This document shows positions 16,048 to 24,515 of a DNA stretch of 35,564 nt, one piece after another. Position numbers and translations under genes: made by a program. The notes beneath the pieces are model-generated. The model did not search any database. It worked only from the letters and a program-made list of their open reading frames with translations, and was not told where the DNA came from. Source of the DNA: Gammaproteobacteria bacterium (GTDB lineage Bacteria; Pseudomonadota; Gammaproteobacteria; HTCC5015); contig JANQRI010000033.1 in the NCBI GenBank assembly GCA_028284675.1, positions 1 through 35,564 on the forward strand, in the 5' to 3' direction. Positions within the stretch are counted from its first letter, which is position 1. Each line of letters begins with the position of its first letter.

Positions 16048-16845
16048 CTATTGATTCAATGCGACGGTCGTCTGCTGCTGATGGGCATCTTTTCGCAGGA
16101 TCTCTCCGGCCAGTGCAAGATATGCCAATGCACCGCGGGAGGTTTTATCATATTCGATTACCGGCTTACCATGGCTGGGCGCTTCGGCCAGACGCACATT
16201 TCTGGGGATAATGGTCCGGTACAATCGATCGTGAAAATGGCCTTTTAATTGCTCTGAAACATCCAAAGCCAGATTATTTCGGGGGTCAAACATAGTGCGC
16301 AATAAACCTTCCAGCCGTAATGCCGGGTTAACTGTTTTGCGGACATTTTCAATTGTACGCAGCAACGCCGAAAGCCCTTCAAGAGCATAATATTCACACT
16401 GCATCGGTATGAGCACACCGGTACCGGCAACCAGCGCATTCAAAGTGAGTATATTCAATGCAGGCGGGCAATCGATAATAATGTATTCAAACCGGCCTTT
16501 CACCGGCGCTAATGCATTTTTCAGGCGTTTTTCCCGGCCGGCCTCATTGATTAATTTTACTTCCGCCGCGGTCAAATCACTGTTCGCGGGTAATAAACTA
16601 AAGCCCGGTGTCTCAAGTGAAACGATCGCCTGCTCTGCGCTTGCCTCATTGAGTAAAACCTCACACGTGCTCAAATCAAGGTTGCTTTTATCCAGTCCGC
16701 ACCCCATGGTGGCGTTACCTTGTGGGTCGATATCGACCAATAATACCGCGCGCTGAGTTGCCGCCAGCGATGCAGCCAGATTAATACTGGTGGTGGTTTT
16801 TCCAACCCCCCCCTTTTGATTCGCGATTACAAAAATTTTAGTCAT
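16048..16845 (-). CDS. parA: Chromosome partitioning ATPase ParA (Soj)
   Basis: I chose the ATG at 16843-16845 (265 residues, starting MTKIFVIANQKGG). The upstream in-frame TTG at 16866 would add seven Lys/Arg-rich residues and is less likely. The deviant Walker A motif KGGVGKTT is at about residues 11-18, with DIDPQGNAT and IIIDCPPALN further on. ParA binds DNA in the ATP form, and ParB stimulates its hydrolysis to move origins apart. The start overlaps the end of rsmG by 8 bases, so rsmG-parA-parB is one transcription unit. Confidence 0.95.
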   Translation of the reverse strand: MTKIFVIANQKGGVGKTTTSINLAASLAATQRAVLLVDIDPQGNATMGCGLDKSNLDLSTCEVLLNEASAEQAIVSLETPGFSLLPANSDLTAAEVKLINEAGREKRLKNALAPVKGRFEYIIIDCPPALNILTLNALVAGTGVLIPMQCEYYALEGLSALLRTIENVRKTVNPALRLEGLLRTMFDPRNNLALDVSEQLKGHFHDRLYRTIIPRNVRLAEAPSHGKPVIEYDKTSRGALAYLALAGEILRKDAHQQQTTVALNQ

Positions 16846-17476
16846 ATTGCGTTTTCGTTGCTTCAAGCCAAACCAGGTGTCGCTGCGCCTTCAGGCCGGG
16901 CACCTGCAGCGCTTTTACACTCACCAACATTACCGAATCACTCAAATCCCTTAATTCTGCTTGCGGATACCGGCCTTTCATGGCCAGCAAACGCCCTCCC
17001 TGTTTGCATAACGGGGCGCTTACATGAATGAAGTCCCGCAAATCCGCAAACGCCCGGCTGATTACTGTATCAAAGGCCGGACCGGGACGATACTCCCCGA
17101 TGCGAATTTTCATTACCTCGACATTGTCTAACTTTAGTTCGAGTATAGTCTGCTGTATAAAACGGGTTTTCTTACCGTTACTGTCCAGCAAAACAAACCT
17201 TCTTTCCGGCTGCATAACAGCCAGCGGAATCCCGGGTAATCCGGCACCCGAACCCACATCCAGAACCCTTTCTCCGATTAAGTAAGGCGACACACTGAGA
17301 CTATCCAAAATATGGCGGACCAAAATATTCCTGGTACCGGAAACCGCCGTTAAATTGAAGGCCTCATTCCATTTTTCCAATAATGCGGTGTATGCCAGTA
17401 ATAAATCCGACTGCACCGGAGTCAGTGGCAACCCCAGTTCCGCTGCGCCTGATGCCAGTGATTTAGCCAGATTCAT
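16838..17476 (-). CDS. rsmG: 16S rRNA (guanine527-N7)-methyltransferase
   Basis: The protein has 212 residues. It has the Rossmann-type SAM site VLDVGSGAGLPGIPLAV and the family's FNLTAVSGTRNILVRHILDSL segment, followed by an acidic end of strand 2 (FVLLDSNGKKTRFI). It methylates N7 of G527 in 16S rRNA. mnmG normally sits just upstream in the same operon. Here mnmG is 4.2 kb away, with two opposite-strand genes between, so rsmG-parA-parB must have its own promoter in the 292-base gap 17477-17768. Confidence 0.96.
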   Translation of the reverse strand: MNLAKSLASGAAELGLPLTPVQSDLLLAYTALLEKWNEAFNLTAVSGTRNILVRHILDSLSVSPYLIGERVLDVGSGAGLPGIPLAVMQPERRFVLLDSNGKKTRFIQQTILELKLDNVEVMKIRIGEYRPGPAFDTVISRAFADLRDFIHVSAPLCKQGGRLLAMKGRYPQAELRDLSDSVMLVSVKALQVPGLKAQRHLVWLEATKTQYD

Positions 17477-17768
17477 AAAATACCAGAAAGGATTTCGACA
17501 GAATTACCCAAATACGGCCCGGCCGGCCACAAAATCTTATGATCAGAGTATACCCCATTAACATGCGTACTTTTATAAGTACTGCCTCTTCGCCAACCGT
17601 GATTACCAAGCACCGGCCCGGATTATTCATTTTACAGGGCAAACGCGCTCCATATAAAGGCATCAATAGCTTAAGTCACTACGGCTCTGGCCGATATTTT
17701 CCCCTAATAACCCTTAGTTTTTGGGGTTGCCCATCAAAAATAGAAACAGGCTCTTGAGGAGTAATCCC
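17477..17768. other. Divergent intergenic region between rsmG and the FIST gene
   Basis: The gap holds no gene. It should carry promoters for rsmG-parA-parB (leftward) and the FIST operon (rightward), but I see no pair of boxes close to consensus; a TATACT on the minus strand (17547-17552) lacks a good -35. A 16-bp imperfect palindrome GTACTTTTATAAGTAC lies at 17567-17582 and might be an operator. AGGAG at the right end is the ribosome binding site of the FIST gene. Confidence 0.4.
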
Positions 17769-18908
17769 ATGAAAATCGAACAGGCGCAATTATCTGCAAA
17801 CAAAGACTGGAGCCCACAGCTACCCGGTACACTCGGACAAAGTGCCGATTTGGTGTTTTTGTTCGGCGGCAAAAAAATCTTACAGGACCAATCCGTCATT
17901 AGTGACATTGTTTCTACTTATCCGTCGGCACATTTAATCGGCTGCTCAACAGCAGGTGAAATCTGCAATACCAATGTCTACGATGACTCCTTGGCTTTCA
18001 CTGCGGTTAAATTCGAGCAGACAAGTATTGAGACGGCTTGTGCCAATATCGATGATTTCGCCAATAGTTATGAAGCCGGTAAGCATTTGTGTAATTCGAT
18101 TCCCAAGCAGGGGCTTGTCCATGTATTTGTGATTTCAGATGGCCTTCAAGTGAATGGCAGCGAACTGGTTCAGGGGTTAACAGCCGACCTACCCGATGGT
18201 GTTACGGTTACCGGCGGGCTATCCGGCGATGGCGCCAACTTTGAAGAAACGGTTGTGGTTTGGGATAAACAGGCAAGACCCGGTTCGGTAACATTGATTG
18301 GTTTTTATGGGGAAAAATTAAAAATTGGTTACGGTTCATTGGGCGGCTGGGACCCATTTGGAACAGAGCGCCTGATCACCCGCTCAAACGGTAATATTTT
18401 ATATGAACTCGACGGCCAGTCGGCGTTGGCTCTCTACAAAGAGTATCTTGGCGAGCATGCTGAAGGCCTGCCGGCTACCGGACTGCTTTTCCCGCTCACC
18501 GTGCGAATGCCGGAAGACAGCACCAGTGTTGTTCGCACGATTTTGTCGGTGGATGAATCTGAAAACAGCATGACTTTTGCCGGTGATGTTCCGGAAGGCG
18601 CATATGCAAAACTGATGAAAGCCAATTTCAGTCGCCTGGTGGACGGCGCAATGGGTGCCGCACAAACCAGCTACCAGGCAATCGGGTCTGCATCGCCTGA
18701 GCTGGCCATTCTGGTCAGCTGTGTCGGCCGTAAAATGGTATTGAAGCAGCGCGTCGAAGAAGAGGTCGAAGCGGTTAGGGAAGTGCTTGGTGATTCAACG
18801 ATTCTGACGGGGTTTTATTCCTATGGTGAAATTTCACCCTTTACGCCCAGTGCAAAATGTGAGCTTCATAACCAAACCATGACGATTACCACACTGTCTG
18901 AACATTAA
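17769..18908 (+). CDS. FIST-domain sensory protein (NosP-like candidate)
   Basis: The ATG at 17769, preceded by GAGGAG, gives 379 residues. Residues about 25-210 form a FIST N domain (LVFLFGGKK, LIGCSTAGEI at 56-65, VTGGLSGDGANF at 147-158). Residues about 220-360 form FIST_C (SCVGRKMVLKQRVEEE, GFYSYGEISPF), with the conserved end LHNQTMTITTL. FIST proteins are cytoplasmic sensors, and no signal or membrane segment is seen. Some, called NosP, bind haem and nitric oxide and are encoded beside the kinase or cyclic-di-GMP enzyme they control. The next gene is such an enzyme, 13 bases away, so a NosP role is a reasonable inference. Haem binding cannot be shown from sequence; another ligand is possible. 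Confidence 0.88.
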   Translation: MKIEQAQLSANKDWSPQLPGTLGQSADLVFLFGGKKILQDQSVISDIVSTYPSAHLIGCSTAGEICNTNVYDDSLAFTAVKFEQTSIETACANIDDFANSYEAGKHLCNSIPKQGLVHVFVISDGLQVNGSELVQGLTADLPDGVTVTGGLSGDGANFEETVVVWDKQARPGSVTLIGFYGEKLKIGYGSLGGWDPFGTERLITRSNGNILYELDGQSALALYKEYLGEHAEGLPATGLLFPLTVRMPEDSTSVVRTILSVDESENSMTFAGDVPEGAYAKLMKANFSRLVDGAMGAAQTSYQAIGSASPELAILVSCVGRKMVLKQRVEEEVEAVREVLGDSTILTGFYSYGEISPFTPSAKCELHNQTMTITTLSEH

Positions 18909-18921
18909 GCCGGCTTTCTGA

Positions 18922-21711
18922 ATGGAATCACTGCATCGGCTATTGGCGCGCCAGATATCACGGCACCTTGATCAGCAGGAAGCCGATAACGAGGAGCTAT
19001 CCGCTTTCCTGCGTGCTATCAGTGATGCATATCATGAGGCTGACCAGGATCGTAATATGCTGGAACGCTCTCTTGAGCTTAGTTCCAAAGAACTTAGCCA
19101 GGCCAATTCAGATCTTAGAGCAATATTTGAAGCTATTCCGGACCTTTTTTTTAGAACAGATTACCAGGGCCATATTCTTGAATACAAAAGCGGTTCAGAA
19201 ACCGGCCTAAAGCTCTCGGCAACCAAAGTCCTCGGAAAAAAACTCGACAACATACTGCCGGTTGAATTACCCGAAATGCTCACTACCGCAATAAAGCGGG
19301 TACGAACCTCCAAATCCAGAATCAGTCTCGAACAAAGCATAAAGCATGAAACCGGGCGTCTGCATTATGAGGTGCGTTTACTGCCTCTGCTCGAAGACCA
19401 AGTCCTGGTAATCATGCGTGATATAACGGAAAGGAAAAATGTCGAGGAGAAAATAGCGCAAAGCAAAATTCGCCTGGAAAAACAAAGCAGAGCCTTATCT
19501 GAACTCGCAACCAGTAATGCGCTGCACTCCGGTAATATAAAAGAAGCTTTTAAAAAAATTACTGAAGTCGCGGCAAATACGCTTGATACCTCATTTGCAA
19601 GCATCTGGCTTTATAACAAGACCCATACAGCGATACATTGTCTAGACCATTACGATAAAGCCGCCGGGAAACACAGTGAAGGACTAGAACTGAAAATCGA
19701 GGATTTTCCATTTTACTTTAAATCTCTTGCAGAAGACCGTGCAATTGCTGCGCACGACGCGCGTACTGACCCCAGAACAACCGAATTTCTGGATAATTAT
19801 CTAATCCCAAACAATATTACGTCGATGCTGGATGCGTGTTTTCGTGTCCATGGCCAATATGCCGGCGTTATCTGTCATGAACATACAGGCTCAGCAAGGG
19901 AATGGACACCCGACGAACAACAGTTCGCGGCATCGATGGCCGATATGATTGCGTTAATTCATGAAACCCAGGAACGTGAAAACGCGCAACGTGCATTGCT
20001 GGAAAGTGAGGACCGTTTCAGAATTCTCGCAGAAACCACCGATAGTGCAATTTTCGCGTTTCGCGACAAATTTGTATATGTAAATCCAGCCATGGAGAGC
20101 ATAACCGGCTATGCATACAATGAGCTGCGGGAAATGGATCTGGATAAATTATTTGATGCTGCATTTATCCAGCAAATTTACTCTCTCAGGCATGAGCACA
20201 CTGACTCCGAAAAACATATCCGTCAAGAAGCAAAAATTTTAACCCAGTCCGGTGAAATACGCTGGCTGTTTCTCGCTGTCGGGCTGGTGCAGTTCGAGGG
20301 TTCTCTAACCTGTCTGGCTAATGCTTTCGATATTACCGAACGCAAAAAAATTGAAGAGCAACTTCGATTTCAGGCATTTCATGACGAATTAACCGGTTTG
20401 GCAAATCGGGCGTTGTTCATCGACCGGCTGGGCCACCGCCTTGTTAATACCAAACGCCAAAACAGCTATCAATGCGCTGTGCTTTTTCTCGATATAGATC
20501 GCTTCAAAGTTATCAATGACAGCCTGGGGCATGCGCTCGGAGATGAGTTACTGATCGAAACCGGCAAACGCCTAAAGCTTGTGATGCGCCAGATCGATAC
20601 CATCGCCAGACTCGGTGGTGATGAATTTACCGTTTTATTGGAGGATGTGACCGGACTTGAAGAGGTGCTGATTGTCTCAGAGCGTATCCAGCGATGGCTA
20701 AAAAAACCTTACTTACTCAGGGGTCACGAGGTTTATTCCAGTGTCAGTATCGGTATTGCGATTGCTGATGCAAGTTATCAGAGCCCCGACCAAATTCTGC
20801 GCGATGCTGACATCGCTATGTACCGGGCAAAAGCCAAAGGAAAAGCCTGCCATGAAGTGTTTAACCCACAGATGCATGCGAAAGCTCAAAAAGTTCTCCA
20901 TCTGGAAACGAATTTACGCCGGGCACTTAAAAATAAAGAGTTTCAGCTTTATTATCAGCCGATCGTATCGCTGAAAACAGGCAAGACATCCAGCTTTGAA
21001 GGCCTGATCCGCTGGGTAAAACCAGACGGAGAAATAGTTTCTCCTTATGAATTTATTCCAATCGCGGAAGAGACGGGAATGATTATTCCTATCGGTAAAT
21101 TGGTTATTACCGAAGCTTGTGAGCAATTAAAAAAATGGCGGCCAGGTTATCCAGATGACAATATAAGCCTGACTATTAATTTATCCAGCCGACAATTTGA
21201 ACATGATGTACTGATTGAGGATATCCAGGAATCCATAAGTTCTGCAAACATAGACCCTGAGCTGCTTAAACTTGAGCTGACCGAAAGCATCATTATGAAA
21301 AACAGTAATATGATGCTGGATAAGCTTGCTGAACTAAAGGCGCTGGGTTTAAAACTGCTAATCGATGATTTTGGTACCGGTTATTCATCATTAAGCTACC
21401 TCCATCAGTTTCCTATTGATGCACTAAAGATTGACCGCTCTTTTATCAACAACATCGGCCCGAATGGGGAAAATGCCGAAATCGTAAACGCGATTATCTC
21501 ATTAGCACATAACCTGGGCTTGAAAGTTATTGCAGAAGGCGTGGAGAATACAATACACCTGCAATACCTGATGGAAATGAAGTGTGATTATGCTCAAGGT
21601 TATTATTTTGCCCGGCCTGTGCCAGCGAAAGAAGCAGAGCAATTTATTCCGGTTACCTGGTCACTGGAGAAAACCAAGTCTGCTACATCAATAATAAAAT
21701 TTCCCAGCTAA
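18922..21711 (+). CDS. PAS-GAF-PAS-GGDEF-EAL cyclic-di-GMP synthase/phosphodiesterase
   Basis: The protein has 929 residues and no membrane segment. Residues 1-66 are a charged helical segment (LERSLELSSKELSQANSDLR) of a type found on FIST-linked kinases. Then come PAS (about 67-175), GAF (about 200-350), PAS (about 360-478), GGDEF (about 485-645) and EAL (about 660-915). The cyclase motif GGDEF (565-569) is intact, and the inhibitory RxxD site (RQID, 556-559) lies five residues before it. The EAL signature reads EGL (693-695), with LELTES, DDFGTGYSSL, AEGVEN and AQGYYFARP all present. Both activities could therefore work. It is probably regulated by the FIST protein encoded just upstream. 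The start has no clear ribosome binding site, suggesting coupling. Confidence 0.93.
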   Translation: MESLHRLLARQISRHLDQQEADNEELSAFLRAISDAYHEADQDRNMLERSLELSSKELSQANSDLRAIFEAIPDLFFRTDYQGHILEYKSGSETGLKLSATKVLGKKLDNILPVELPEMLTTAIKRVRTSKSRISLEQSIKHETGRLHYEVRLLPLLEDQVLVIMRDITERKNVEEKIAQSKIRLEKQSRALSELATSNALHSGNIKEAFKKITEVAANTLDTSFASIWLYNKTHTAIHCLDHYDKAAGKHSEGLELKIEDFPFYFKSLAEDRAIAAHDARTDPRTTEFLDNYLIPNNITSMLDACFRVHGQYAGVICHEHTGSAREWTPDEQQFAASMADMIALIHETQERENAQRALLESEDRFRILAETTDSAIFAFRDKFVYVNPAMESITGYAYNELREMDLDKLFDAAFIQQIYSLRHEHTDSEKHIRQEAKILTQSGEIRWLFLAVGLVQFEGSLTCLANAFDITERKKIEEQLRFQAFHDELTGLANRALFIDRLGHRLVNTKRQNSYQCAVLFLDIDRFKVINDSLGHALGDELLIETGKRLKLVMRQIDTIARLGGDEFTVLLEDVTGLEEVLIVSERIQRWLKKPYLLRGHEVYSSVSIGIAIADASYQSPDQILRDADIAMYRAKAKGKACHEVFNPQMHAKAQKVLHLETNLRRALKNKEFQLYYQPIVSLKTGKTSSFEGLIRWVKPDGEIVSPYEFIPIAEETGMIIPIGKLVITEACEQLKKWRPGYPDDNISLTINLSSRQFEHDVLIEDIQESISSANIDPELLKLELTESIIMKNSNMMLDKLAELKALGLKLLIDDFGTGYSSLSYLHQFPIDALKIDRSFINNIGPNGENAEIVNAIISLAHNLGLKVIAEGVENTIHLQYLMEMKCDYAQGYYFARPVPAKEAEQFIPVTWSLEKTKSATSIIKFPS

Positions 21712-21728
21712 ATAGTGAAGTGTATTAA

Positions 21729-23621
21729 CTAGGCACTTTCCTTAAAAAACTTTCCACTCTTTAGATAGATACGCAAAACCGAGATAGCTGCCGGTGTGAC
21801 TCCGGAAATTCGTCCAGCCTGCCCCAGGGTTTCAGGCCGGTGTGTCTTTAGCTTTTCCACGATCTCTGCAGACAGCCCCGAGACCCGCTCATAACAAAAG
21901 CCTTCCGGGATAACGGCGTTTTCCAATGCCTGATTCCTGATCACTTCCTGTTGCTGACGTGCAACATAGCCGGCATATTTGATTTGTATTTCAACCTGCT
22001 CGGTGACCGCCGGATTTATATCCGCAACGCCTACACCTTCAAGTTTGACGATATCCTGATATTGAATTTCAGGACGTTTAAGCAACTCCAACGCATTATA
22101 TTCCCGCGATATCTCATTGTCGGTCAATGTCGCAAGTTGTTTCGACGCATTGGTTTGCGGGTGTATCCAGATAGACTTTAAGCGCTGCTTTTCCCGTTCT
22201 ATCGCTTCACGCTTATCGCAAAACAACTGCCAGCGCGCATCATCAATCAGGCCGAGATGTCGCCCGGTTTCCGTAAGACGTAAATCTGCATTATCCTCGC
22301 GCAACAACAGGCGGTGCTCCGCCCGACTTGTAAACATCCGGTACGGCTCTTTGGTGCCACGGGTAATTAAATCATCGACCAGTACACCTAAATACGCCTG
22401 TTCCCGGCCAAACGTGCAGGCTTCTTTATCACGGGCCTTCAAACTGGCGTTAACTCCTGCCAGCAGCCCCTGCGCTGCGGCTTCTTCATAACCGGTTGTG
22501 CCATTTATTTGACCAGCAAAAAATAAACCGCTGATATATTTAGTTTCCAGGGTTGCTTTTAAATCACGCGGATCAAAAAAATCGTACTCGATTGCATAAC
22601 CCGGGCGGGTAATATCAGCCTTCTCAAAACCTTTAATTGAACGCACGAACCGATACTGTGTTTCGAAAGGCAGGCTGGTTGAAATACCGTTCGGGTAGAC
22701 TTCACGGGTGCTAAGGCCTTCAGGCTCAATAAATATCTGATGCTGATCTTTATCCGCAAAACGATGAACTTTATCTTCTATGGAAGGGCAGTATCGTGGC
22801 CCAACCCCTTCGATCACCCCCGAGAACATCGGAGACTCAGATAAACCCTCATGGATAATGGCATGTGTATCCGCGTTCGTGTGTGTGATATGGCAACTCA
22901 CCTGAGGAGGGTGCTGATCACGGGAACCCGTAAAGGAAAATACCGGGGTTGGTAAATCACCCGGCTGCTCTTGCAAGCCTGCAAAATTAATGCTGCGGGC
23001 ATCAATTCTTGGGGGCGTTCCGGTTTTCAAGCGATCGACCTTAAAGGGTAATTCCCGTAACCGATCCGCCAGTGCCAGCGAAGGCGGGTCACCGGCACGG
23101 CCTCCCGCATAATTTTTCAAGCCAATATGAATCTTTCCGCCCAAAAATGTTCCGGTTGTCAAAACAACCGCGCGCGCATAAAACTTAAGGCCCATTTGAG
23201 TAATAACACCATGGGCTCTATCGTTTTCTATAATGAGATCATCAACCGGCTGCTGAAAAATGCGGAGATTGGGCTGATTTTCGAGGGCGGTACGTATTGC
23301 CTGACGATATAAGACCCGGTCAGCCTGCGCACGTGTCGCGCGAACAGCCGGGCCTTTACTGGCATTGAGAATACGAAACTGGATTCCGCTTTGGTCAGCC
23401 GCTCTCGCCATTATGCCGCCCAACGCATCGATTTCTTTGACTAAATGCCCTTTCCCAATACCACCGATTGCCGGGTTGCAGCTCATTTGGCCCAGGGAAT
23501 CAATACTATGCGTCAACAATAATGTACTCGCACCGGTACCTGCAGCGGCCAGCGCGGCTTCTGTGCCGGCATGGCCTCCCCCGATAATAATGACATCAAA
23601 TTGTTGCGACTGCCTGTCCAT
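21729..23621 (-). CDS. mnmG: tRNA uridine-34 5-carboxymethylaminomethyl modification enzyme MnmG (GidA)
   Basis: The 630-residue flavoprotein works with MnmE to modify U34 of several tRNAs. It has the FAD site VIIIGGGHAGTEAALAAA, the conserved CNPAIGGIGKGHLVKEIDAL with its Cys, FQFRILN-like and GPAVRATRAQ segments, and a C-terminal helical domain (GRISGVTPAAISVL) that binds MnmE and tRNA. Length is as in E. coli (629). A TPR gene precedes it by 50 bases on the same strand. rsmG does not follow directly; the FIST operon lies in between, convergent with mnmG. Confidence 0.97.
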   Translation of the reverse strand: MDRQSQQFDVIIIGGGHAGTEAALAAAGTGASTLLLTHSIDSLGQMSCNPAIGGIGKGHLVKEIDALGGIMARAADQSGIQFRILNASKGPAVRATRAQADRVLYRQAIRTALENQPNLRIFQQPVDDLIIENDRAHGVITQMGLKFYARAVVLTTGTFLGGKIHIGLKNYAGGRAGDPPSLALADRLRELPFKVDRLKTGTPPRIDARSINFAGLQEQPGDLPTPVFSFTGSRDQHPPQVSCHITHTNADTHAIIHEGLSESPMFSGVIEGVGPRYCPSIEDKVHRFADKDQHQIFIEPEGLSTREVYPNGISTSLPFETQYRFVRSIKGFEKADITRPGYAIEYDFFDPRDLKATLETKYISGLFFAGQINGTTGYEEAAAQGLLAGVNASLKARDKEACTFGREQAYLGVLVDDLITRGTKEPYRMFTSRAEHRLLLREDNADLRLTETGRHLGLIDDARWQLFCDKREAIEREKQRLKSIWIHPQTNASKQLATLTDNEISREYNALELLKRPEIQYQDIVKLEGVGVADINPAVTEQVEIQIKYAGYVARQQQEVIRNQALENAVIPEGFCYERVSGLSAEIVEKLKTHRPETLGQAGRISGVTPAAISVLRIYLKSGKFFKESA

Positions 23622-23671
23622 AGGCCAATTTTAATACAATTTTGGGTTAGAAACCCACACACTGATGCTGA

Positions 23672-24172
23672 TTACTCAGTCAATTTGGCCCTTCTGGACT
23701 GTGCTTCATTCTTGTTATACGCGGCAATAGCGTCTCGAAGCTTTTTGTATTCTTTACAACGGGCTCTGCAGAGCTTGTGCAAACGAACCAGCTGTTGCTG
23801 TGCTTTTTCCGGTTCCCCGGTCTGAAGATATAATTCACCCAAATACTCATTTGCACCGCGATGCCTGGGGTCGATTCGCAATGCTTTTGCATAGTACCGG
23901 TGTGCAACTTCAAAATTTCCAAGCTTGCGGTGAGCAAACCCAAGTAAATTATTTATATCTGCGTTATTGGGTTCTTCGTTATCCGCCAGTTGTAAGCGTT
24001 CCAGGGCATCTTCGTACATTTCGTACTTTATAAACGTTCTACCACTACGGTAGCTTTCATTAATATCTTGTTTTTTGTAACCGGCATCGGCGAACGTAGC
24101 GCCGCTGGATGTCATCGCAGTGATAAAGCAAATGTACAGCCACTTATGGGGTATTTTGACAAGGTTTTTCAT
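23672..24172 (-). CDS. Periplasmic TPR-repeat protein
   Basis: The 166-residue protein starts with a signal peptide (hydrophobic CFITAMTSSGATFADA, likely cleaved after FADA). At least two and probably three tetratricopeptide repeats follow (YEDALERLQLADNEEPNNAD, FEVAHRYYAKALRIDPRHRG, ANEYLGELYLQTGEPEKAQQ). The end holds a two-Cys motif, LCRARCKEYKKLRDAI. Such small TPR proteins act as protein-binding scaffolds. The partner is unknown. It is 50 bases upstream of mnmG and may be co-transcribed with it. Confidence 0.85.
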   Translation of the reverse strand: MKNLVKIPHKWLYICFITAMTSSGATFADAGYKKQDINESYRSGRTFIKYEMYEDALERLQLADNEEPNNADINNLLGFAHRKLGNFEVAHRYYAKALRIDPRHRGANEYLGELYLQTGEPEKAQQQLVRLHKLCRARCKEYKKLRDAIAAYNKNEAQSRRAKLTE

Positions 24173-24347
24173 AGCTGGGCCTGAGTATTATGTTATTAGC
24201 TTGGAGACAACTTTAGACCCGTTTGTTCCGCTTTGCAGCTCGAATTCACTGGCTTGCGACTATGCTCACAATCCAGGCATAATCACCCATATTACCGATG
24301 TAACAATAAAACGCATTAATAATAAAATAGAGCGGGGGACTTAACAC

Positions 24348-24506
24348 ATGAACAAAATCCTGTTGGTGATTTTAGCGATTCTTTTGCCTCCGGTAGCGGT
24401 ATTCTTAAAAGTGGGTGCCAACAAACACCTTCTCCTTAATATCATATTGTGCTTTTTCTTTTTTGTCCCTGCGGTTATTCATGCTTTGTGGCTGATTCTT
24501 AAATAA
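24348..24506 (+). CDS. Pmp3/YqaE (UPF0057) small membrane protein
   Basis: This 52-residue protein reads MNKILLVILAILLPPVAVFL, then KVGANKHLLLN, then a second helix ending VPAVIHALWLILK. The LPP in the first helix, the short polar loop and the closing P-x-x-I-H-A-L-W are hallmarks of the Pmp3/YqaE family (two membrane helices, about 52 residues). Family members in yeast and plants affect membrane potential and salt tolerance; the bacterial role is poorly known. GGGGGA lies 9 bases before the ATG. It converges with mnmE, ending 9 bases from its stop, and is divergent from the TPR gene across a 175-base gap. Confidence 0.9.
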   Translation: MNKILLVILAILLPPVAVFLKVGANKHLLLNIILCFFFFVPAVIHALWLILK

Positions 24507-24515
24507 ACAGACAGG

